Program-made: the position numbers and the translations under genes
The notes under the pieces: model-generated
Database searches by the model: none
What the model was told of the DNA's origin: nothing
Seen by the model: only the letters and a program-made list of their open reading frames with translations
In this document: positions 57,791 through 64,000 of the stretch, one piece after another
Layout: every line of letters begins with the position of its first letter
Numbering within the stretch: position 1 is the first letter of the stretch
Source: Callorhinus ursinus
Taxonomy: Eukaryota; Chordata; Mammalia; Carnivora; Otariidae
Direction of reading: 5' to 3'
Assembly: GCF_003265705.1 (NCBI RefSeq)
Contig: NW_020312828.1
Coordinates: 56,153,961-56,217,960, forward strand
DNA length: 64,000 bases

Positions 57791-57984
57791 CATATGATGT
57801 TAAGGATTCTACCTTCCAAGGTAAATTCTCAAATTCCATTTCTGTGATATTAATTTTGTTTGCAATAACTTCCAATGCCTATTTTAATTTTATCTTTTTA
57901 TTCTCAGCCCCTTCCTTCCTGTTTGTTTAATTTATTTAAATTTCTTTGTGTCCTGGTTTGTCAAAATATACTTGGGATTTGTTT

Positions 57985-58490
57985 TAATTAGGTGTGGTAA
58001 GACATACAGACATGACGTGATTGTCATGAAGGGAAAGGTTCACAGATCCCTAGAAACGGGAGACATGCCATATGGGGAAGAACCAGGGTTGGCCAGGATG
58101 CAGGCCTAGAGCCTTTATTGGTATTTTTGAGCAAAGGAAGGAGTGTAAGTACACTGAGTAAGTTTAGGATTGGCTAGTTTGCATAATTTCAGCAGGCTTT
58201 GGGTTATAGCAATGGTCCCTAGTTGTCTCGTACCTGACCCTGGATTGATTTAGGGCAGGGAAATAACAGCCTGGTGTGTGAAAATGTGATAAATGAGATG
58301 ATTGTGAGTGGGGGCTCTGGACCAGTTGGTTTATACATCAAAGGTGTGCTCTAAAGAGAAACGTCTGTTATAGCTGGGAATTAGCTGGCCTTGGGAGGGG
58401 CTCCAGGATCATGGCCTATAGTACTAGAGCATCAAGAATACAGAACTGGAGAAAATACAGTCAATATACTCTGCCTCAATGATGTCTGCT
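57985..58490 (-). mobile_element. Solo LTR of an endogenous retrovirus (family not named), antisense
   Basis: 'agagcctttattggtatttt' is a minus-strand AATAAA polyadenylation signal in typical LTR context. The flanking text ('tggggaagaaccagggttgg', 'acctgaccctggattgattt', 'ctggccttgggaggggctcc') is more G+C-rich than the surroundings and LTR-like. No internal region or second LTR is seen, so a solo LTR is likely. Edges are approximate. Confidence 0.5.
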
Positions 58491-60430
58491 TTTAAGACCT
58501 CTTGAGAAAACAAAATAAAAATTTAGCATCCATTCTTCCAGAAACATTCTTTCCTGTAATTTTTCCAGGTAATGTTTCCCTTGAGTGCTTTCATCATTGT
58601 CACTGAGCATTCATTCATTCATTCATTTTGATTAGTGGACTGATCTCCCCACATCAAGCATTGTATAACCAATCTAGGAATTAGGATTGTCAAGAAAGCT
58701 AATGTACTTTTAGGGCTCTTGCGTGGCCTTATTTCTGACATAAAGCTAGAGATTATGAATGGCTGTACCCAATTCATGTTTTCTGGTTAAGTTTTTATCT
58801 AAGATACTAGTATGTGAGATTTACATCTGCCTCCACTCTGTGGTTTTCTGCTCAGAAAGAAGGGGAAAAAAATGTCCAGTTGACTCACGGTGTTTGTAGT
58901 AGTCTTTGTTTACATGCTTTGTGTAAAATCTAAAGCCCTAATGCATAACTCAAAATTTCTGTCCACAAGAGGGATTTTTGTCTCAGAATAAAATCTTTTG
59001 TTACTTATTCCCATATATAATTTTCTCATTTCACCTCATTACCACCATGTTGTACAATGAGAGTTATTATCTTGTGTATGGATATAAAAAGAGGAATGTC
59101 ATAATTAAAGAGGGGGATGTCAGAAAGACCACTTTCCTGACAGTTTTAGCAGAAGATTCTTTTTACTTAAGAAAGTTGATACATAATCAGGCATTGGCAT
59201 GGGCAACTATGCAATTTACATGAATCCCCTTTGTTTTAAATTGCAACATATATAGTTACTATATAAAAAATATAGCGGTTTTGCTAAAGAATTTTTTCTG
59301 TTTTAAAAATCTTACCTATTTATCTAGAGTTTAATGTCTTTTAGTATCTCCAGTGGAGTAAAGATACATCCCAGTTTGCATGAAATAGTCCAAATTTACA
59401 TCTATTGCTGCAGCCCATATGGTTCAGAATTTGTCTCTGAAATAAAGTGTCTCAATTTAGGCAATATATAGTAACCCTATCTATGATCAAAAAGTCTCTC
59501 ACACAAAATTTAAACATGATTCTTAGATTAGCTAAGAATTTTTAGCCTTCTAATCTTAGGCTGTCATTTAAACTTTCAAAACCTTGGTGCCTGCCTGCAT
59601 AGAGGTCACTTTGGCAAGATAATTACATATTGTAAAAAACATTTTGTACCAGGCATAGTTCCATGCAAATATAAGGTGGTATATGAACTTATGTGAAGCT
59701 AATGTTCTAGAATTTTAATTTCTGAGGCTCTAAAGTTAATGTCAATCATTTTTGCATTGCCTACAAATTGATAATAAAAGCAAGTGACACATTTACGTTT
59801 AAATAATAAATTCACAGAATCAAAGAAGTCCTAGCCAAAAAAAAATTCTGCAGGCACTTGCAGAATGCACCAATGGCTTCTTGGAGAATATACTTTTTAA
59901 ATTACTCATATTGAAATTTTTTTTCATCTAGAAGCTTCTGGTACATGCTAAGTGAAGACTTTAACCCATTCTCGAGTGCAAAAGACAACAAAAGCCCCAA
60001 ACTGTGCAGGAATAGCATTAAGTAGAAGTCCACCGGCAGCCTCTCACATACCCAGGTCTTACTCTTCTTCCCTGATGGCATCTTAGTTAGTTTCTAACCT
60101 TAGATACCCATCCATCCTCACCTAACCTATTGAAGATTTTCCAGGCTTTTATATAGTCCCCTCACACATTATGCAAAATATATCCCTTTTCTGCAGTAGC
60201 ACAAACAAGACATTTATAAATTCATATTGATCAATTATTTAATATGAGTAACTCAACCTGTAGATGTGTAACAAAATATTTTTGCTTTCCATGTGGTTAT
60301 TGTTCCTCATGCAGCATAGCCTTTGTGTTTAAAGATGGTATTGAGTTCACATTAAAAATTGGTATTTTAAATGTGAAATATTTCAGACACACAAATAAAC
60401 TAATCCTAGGTCCTAACGATTTCCTGCCAT
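58491..60430. other. About 1.9 kb without a recognised gene or repeat
   Basis: Contains (ATTC)n at about 58609-58628. Otherwise AT-rich. The 81-codon frame at 58978-59223 is not recognisable. Confidence 0.45.
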
Positions 60431-60439
60431 GTTTTTTTC

Positions 60440-61075
60440 TTTTCTAAGTATAGTTTTACTTTTTGTATTTAGATCTTTGATCCATTTTGTTAATTTTTGC
60501 ATAAAGCATGAACTTCATTAAATTTTTTGTCTATCATTCCCAATTTCCATCTCCATTGTTTGAAAAGGCCATCATTCCTTCACTGACTTGCTTTTGTAGC
60601 CTTGTGAAAAATCAGCGGGAGATACTTGTGTGAGTCTCTATCTGGGTTCTCTATCCTGTTCTGCTGATCTGTGTGACTCTTCTTCTACCAGACCTCACTG
60701 CCTTCATTACTGCAGCTCTACACTTGGTCTTAATATTGGGTATAGTAATTTATCTCACTTTATTCTCATTTTTCAAAGGTTTTTTTCCCCATTTTCTAGG
60801 GCCTGCACATTTTCATATAAATTTTAGAATAAGCCTGTCTACATCTACCAAATCTCTCTGGGATTTTGATAGGAATTGTACAAAGCCTATAATTCAATTT
60901 GAGGAAAATTGACATCTTTACTATGTTGAATCTTCAAATTTATACACATTGATATGTCAGTTTATTTAGGTCTTCTTTGATTTCTTTCATTAGCAATTTC
61001 TAATATTCAGCATACAAATCCTGTACATTTTTTGTTAAGTTTATAGTTAAGTATTTAATCTGAAGTGATTGTGAA
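60440..61075 (-). mobile_element. Old L1M ORF2 fragment, antisense
   Basis: 'tttagatctttgatccattt', 'ctctatcctgttctgctgat', 'tctctgggattttgatagga', 'ttaggtcttctttgatttct' are antisense ORF2 landmarks, diverged. Confidence 0.7.
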
Positions 61076-61079
61076 CAGT

Positions 61080-61750
61080 ATAATATTTTTAAATTACAGT
61101 TTCCACATTTTCATTGCTAACTTGCAGGGTTTTTTTTTTTTCTAACATGCAGTTATTTCTAAACACAGTTTTGGTCAAACAAAATGCAACTGCATGCCAA
61201 ATTTCTCTCAAAATCTACGAGTTTTCAAACTTTGCTCTAGGTGGTGGAATTGACACAAAGTCAATGGTGAAATATTATGCTATTTAGTGTAGATAGATAG
61301 CCCTTAAGGATAGTAAACGGACTTAGCTAGGCATTTCCTCAATATGTACCGAAGTCAAAGGACTGGGTTTATGGAAAAATTCTCATCCCAGCAAAGAACT
61401 GTTAAGCCAAGTACAACTAAAAACTAAGATAGAAACTGTGGAATATAGATACTCCAAGCAATGTACAGGGATATCACAAATGGGACATGTGGCAGAAAAA
61501 ATACTCAGGACTCATGTACAGTTGGGTTTGAGGCTATTAATATTCTTCTGTGTTGATTGGAATTGATTCAAAGTTTTAGTGAATAAGTCTCTGCATATTA
61601 AAGAAATCTTAATACGATGATATGTGAGTGGGAAAAAGGCTGGTCCACTGCTCATACTTCAAGATAAAGGCAAAAACAATGGTATTGTTTTTCCAAGTCC
61701 CCCTCCCCCGACAAATGACAAACTCTAATGATTCAAATGTTTGCTTATAA
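61080..61750. other. No gene or clear repeat recognised
   Basis: Starts with a T-run at 61129-61141, then AT-rich DNA I cannot assign. Confidence 0.4.
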
Positions 61751-61754
61751 GAAA

Positions 61755-61978
61755 CAGGAAAAATTTCCTTCTTTCTCATGACTGAATAACATTTCAGGGT
61801 GTGTGTGTGTGTATGTGTGTGTGTGTAGACACACCGTATCTTCTTTATTCATTCATCTGTTGATGGACGCTTAGATTGTGTCTATATCTTACCTATTGTG
61901 AATAATGCTGCAATAAACATGGAAGTGCAGATATCTCTTCATGATCCTGTTTTCATTTCCTTTGGATATATAGCTGGA
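61755..61978 (-). mobile_element. L1 ORF2 C-terminal fragment, antisense (inverted part)
   Basis: 'ttctttctcatgactgaata', 'attcatctgttgatggacgc', 'gtgaataatgctgcaataaa', 'tcatttcctttggatatata' in antisense order, then an abrupt switch to sense 3' UTR. A (GT)n at 61799-61826 grew inside it. Confidence 0.75.
61799..61826 (+). repeat. (GT)n microsatellite
   Basis: About 13 GT units with one AT interruption. Confidence 0.95.
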
Positions 61979-62270
61979 ATAAGTCTGGGGAATCTAATGT
62001 ACAGCATGATGCTTATAGTTAATGATACTTGAAAGTTGCTGAGAGATTAGATCTTAAATGTTCTCAACACACACACACACAAAGTATGTGACATGATGGC
62101 TTGATGGAGGTATTAGCTAGTTATGATAATAGTCATTTTGCACTATATAAGTATATCAAATCAACAAGTTGTACGCCTTAAACTTGCTACATGTCAGTTA
62201 TAAATTATGCATGTACATGTCAGTACACCTTAAAATGTTACATGTCAGTTATACCTCAATAAAGCGGGAA
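61979..62270 (+). mobile_element. L1 3' UTR, sense, joined to the inverted piece
   Basis: 'ggaatctaatgtacagcatg', 'cttgaaagttgctgagagat', 'aaatcaacaagttgtacgcc', ending 'cagttatacctcaataaag'. The 3' end has a local duplication (acatgtcagtta at about 62190 and 62239). Confidence 0.78.
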
Positions 62271-62329
62271 AGCCATAAAAGGAAGAAGATAGCAGTTAAT
62301 GTAGACAAGATGTGTGTGGAGAGACATAT

Positions 62330-62555
62330 TGAAAAGATGGCCACAATATTTCAGAGCAGAAATCAAGAGGCAGATAAAGTTCTTTTCTCTATATCTTCAA
62401 CCTCTGCTGGTCTTGTGACCTATGTTGACCAACAGAATGTTGAGGAAGACATTTTTTGAAATTTCTGGAGCATGCATCCTGAGAGAACTTGAAGCTACTG
62501 CTCTTGCTCCATTGGAATGCTACCCTGAGACTGTCATGTAAAGAAACTTGGTCCA
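62330..62555 (+). mobile_element. MLT1-like LTR fragment
   Basis: 'ttgtgacctatgttgaccaa', 'cagaatgttgaggaagacat' and 'gctactgctcttgctccatt' follow the middle of an old MaLR LTR. Cut on the right by the SINE. Confidence 0.45.
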
Positions 62556-62662
62556 GGGGCGCCTGGGTGGCTCAGTCGTTAAGCATCTGCCTTCAGCTCA
62601 GGTCGTGATCCCGGGATCCTGGGATCGAGCCCCGTTTCGGGCTCCTTGCTCAGCGGGAAGGT
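62556..62662 (+). mobile_element. SINEC, 3' half missing
   Basis: A perfect head (ggggcgcctgggtggctcag) runs to 'ctccttgctcagcgggaag', then stops. No CT body, tail or right duplication. L1 sequence in antisense follows directly. Confidence 0.93.
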
Positions 62663-63345
62663 TGCTCTTTTGTTTCACTGATCGTTTCTTTCACTGTGCA
62701 GAAGCTTTTTTAGTTTGGTGTAATCCCATTTGTTTGTTTTAACTTCTGTTACCTTTGCCTGATGAGACTGGTCCAAAAAGATAATGCCAAGACTGACGTC
62801 AAAGAGCTTACTGCCTATGTTTCCTTCTAGGAGTTTTATGGTCTTACATTCACGTTTTTAATCCATTTTTTTTTCTTTGTATATAGTGTAACATAGGGGT
62901 CCATTTTCTTTCTTTTGCATGTGGTTGCTCAGTTTTTCCAGCCTCATTTATTGAAGAAACTGCCTTTTATCTATTGTATGTTCTTGCTTCCTTTGTCATA
63001 AATTAACCGTGTATGCATGGGATTATTTCTGGGCTCTCTATTCTGTTCCAGTGATCTGCGTGTCTGTTTTCATGTCAGTACCATACTGTTTTGATTACTA
63101 TAGCTTTATAGTATAGTTTGAAATCAGGGAGTGTGCTACCCTCAGCTTTGTTGTTCTTTCTCAAGGTTGCTTTGGCTATGCAGGGTTTTTTGTAATTCCA
63201 TACAAATTTTAAGATTCTTTGTTCTAGTCATATAAAAATTGCCTTTGGTATTTTGATGGGGATTACATTGAATCTGTAGATTGGTTTGGGTAGTATAGTC
63301 CTTGAGATCTTGAATTTTGACCACTTGTATGATGTCAAAAGCAGG
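62663..63345 (-). mobile_element. L1 ORF2 fragment, antisense
   Basis: 'cactgtgcagaagctttttt', 'tttgtttgttttaacttctg', 'cctcatttattgaagaaact', 'cataccatactg'-like text to 'tttgggtagtatagtccttg'. A 60-codon minus frame at 63142-63324 keeps ORF2-like text. It has no 3' UTR or A-tail at its left end, so this is not an ordinary insertion end. Confidence 0.8.
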
Positions 63346-63600
63346 GCAGAGACCTTTTTTCTTTTTTACTGTTTCCTAACAAATACTGTAGTGGTGCTGC
63401 TCCTCAGCAAACCAGCTATTATTAATATGGCAGTGTTATAACCAACAAATTTAAAGGTATTAAAATATTTGTGCTTTAATAAAACATAATGTCACAGTAA
63501 TACTAACAACTGAAATAAAATTACTTGACTTACTGCATTAATATTTATTTGCAGTGTAAAAATGTTCACATTTAAATGGCATGGGTTTCAAAGTATTTTA

Positions 63601-63801
63601 TTTTTTAATTTTTAATTTTTTTTTAATTTATTTGTCAGAAAGAGAGAGAGAAAGAAAGCATAGCAGGGGAAGCAGCAGGCAGAGGGAGAGGCAGGCTCCC
63701 TGCTGAGCAAGGAGCCTGATATGGGACTCGATCCCAGGACCCTGGGATCATGACCTGAGCCGAAGGCAGACGCTTAACTGACTGAGCCACCCAGGCATCC
63801 C
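63601..63801 (-). mobile_element. SINEC
   Basis: Reverse orientation ending 'gagccacccaggcatccc'. Target-site duplication tcaaagtatttta at 63588-63600 and 63802-63814. Confidence 0.95.
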
Positions 63802-63814
63802 TCAAAGTATTTTA

Positions 63815-64000
63815 AACACAGAAACATCCCATATTGATATCTATGGCTTTTATACATTTAGCAGTTTCATGTGCAATCATTTTTTACAAATTACGAGACC
63901 CATAAAATTAGCTAAAAAGAGAGAAATAAAAGTCACCATTTTGTTTTGTTTTTGTTTTACTGTGAATATGGATGCAAACACATAGGGAGTCAAATTTGTA
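63815..64000. other. No feature recognised
   Basis: AT-rich end of the window. Confidence 0.5.

Overview
The window is nuclear DNA of a placental mammal in the order Carnivora. The main reason is a tRNA-derived SINE with the head 'ggggcgcctgggtggctcag' and an (AAATAAA)n-type tail, present in about 24 copies on both strands. From memory, this head fits a caniform, and bear, seal or mustelid lineages better than dog (whose SINEC_Cf head differs) or cat. The species cannot be fixed from this window. The DNA is AT-rich. I see no bacterial-type genes, CRISPR array, tRNA or rRNA gene, CpG island or recognisable host protein-coding gene. It reads as an intergenic or deep-intronic 'gene desert' built from transposable elements of several ages.

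Layout. 1-3673: the 3' part of a LINE-1 on the + strand. It has most of ORF2 (end of the endonuclease, all of the reverse transcriptase, the Cys-rich C-terminus), broken by two frameshifts and two stops, then a two-part G-rich 3' UTR. It sits in an older - strand L1 (3674-5990), which also took a 5'-truncated L1 tail in the opposite direction (4811-5330) and a SINE. 6-14 kb: old repeat debris, an ancient + strand L1ME-type 3' end (about 11.3-13.5 kb) and SINEs. 14.8-17 kb: ancient + strand L1M/HAL1-like material. 17-23 kb: SINEs, L1M, MIR and L2. 23.0-28.4 kb: a long - strand L1M giving reverse transcriptase, endonuclease, ORF1 and 5' UTR in order, interrupted by a displaced L1 5' UTR block, SINEs and a pyrimidine/(AAGGG)n tract. 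28.5-38 kb: MIR, L2, a Tigger-type DNA transposon, SINEs and repeat-poor DNA, with one possible - strand exon near 30.6 kb. 38.5-43.7 kb: a long ancient repeat broken up by an MLT1-like LTR, an L1 with an inverted 5' end and SINEs. 45 kb: one SINE inserted in the tail of another. 46.1-50.4 kb: repeat-poor DNA. 51.5-54.3 kb: an ERVL-type fragment (LTR, primer-binding site, decayed interior) with a hAT transposon inside it and a SINE inside that. 55-64 kb: more L1M, SINEs, MIR, a solo LTR, two more L1 fragments (one with an inversion) and a SINE/L1 junction.

No set of genes works together here. What can be read is insertion history: target-site duplications on most SINEs, nesting order, three L1 copies with inverted 5' parts (twin-priming style), and a 2.4 kb region (21.3-23.7 kb) where short exact segments were copied between sites 1-2.3 kb apart. 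Repeat family names come from memory of consensus features, not from a database search. Edges of old repeats are approximate, often by tens of bases. I did not find a previously undescribed biological system. The best leads are the copied-segment cluster and the possible exon.
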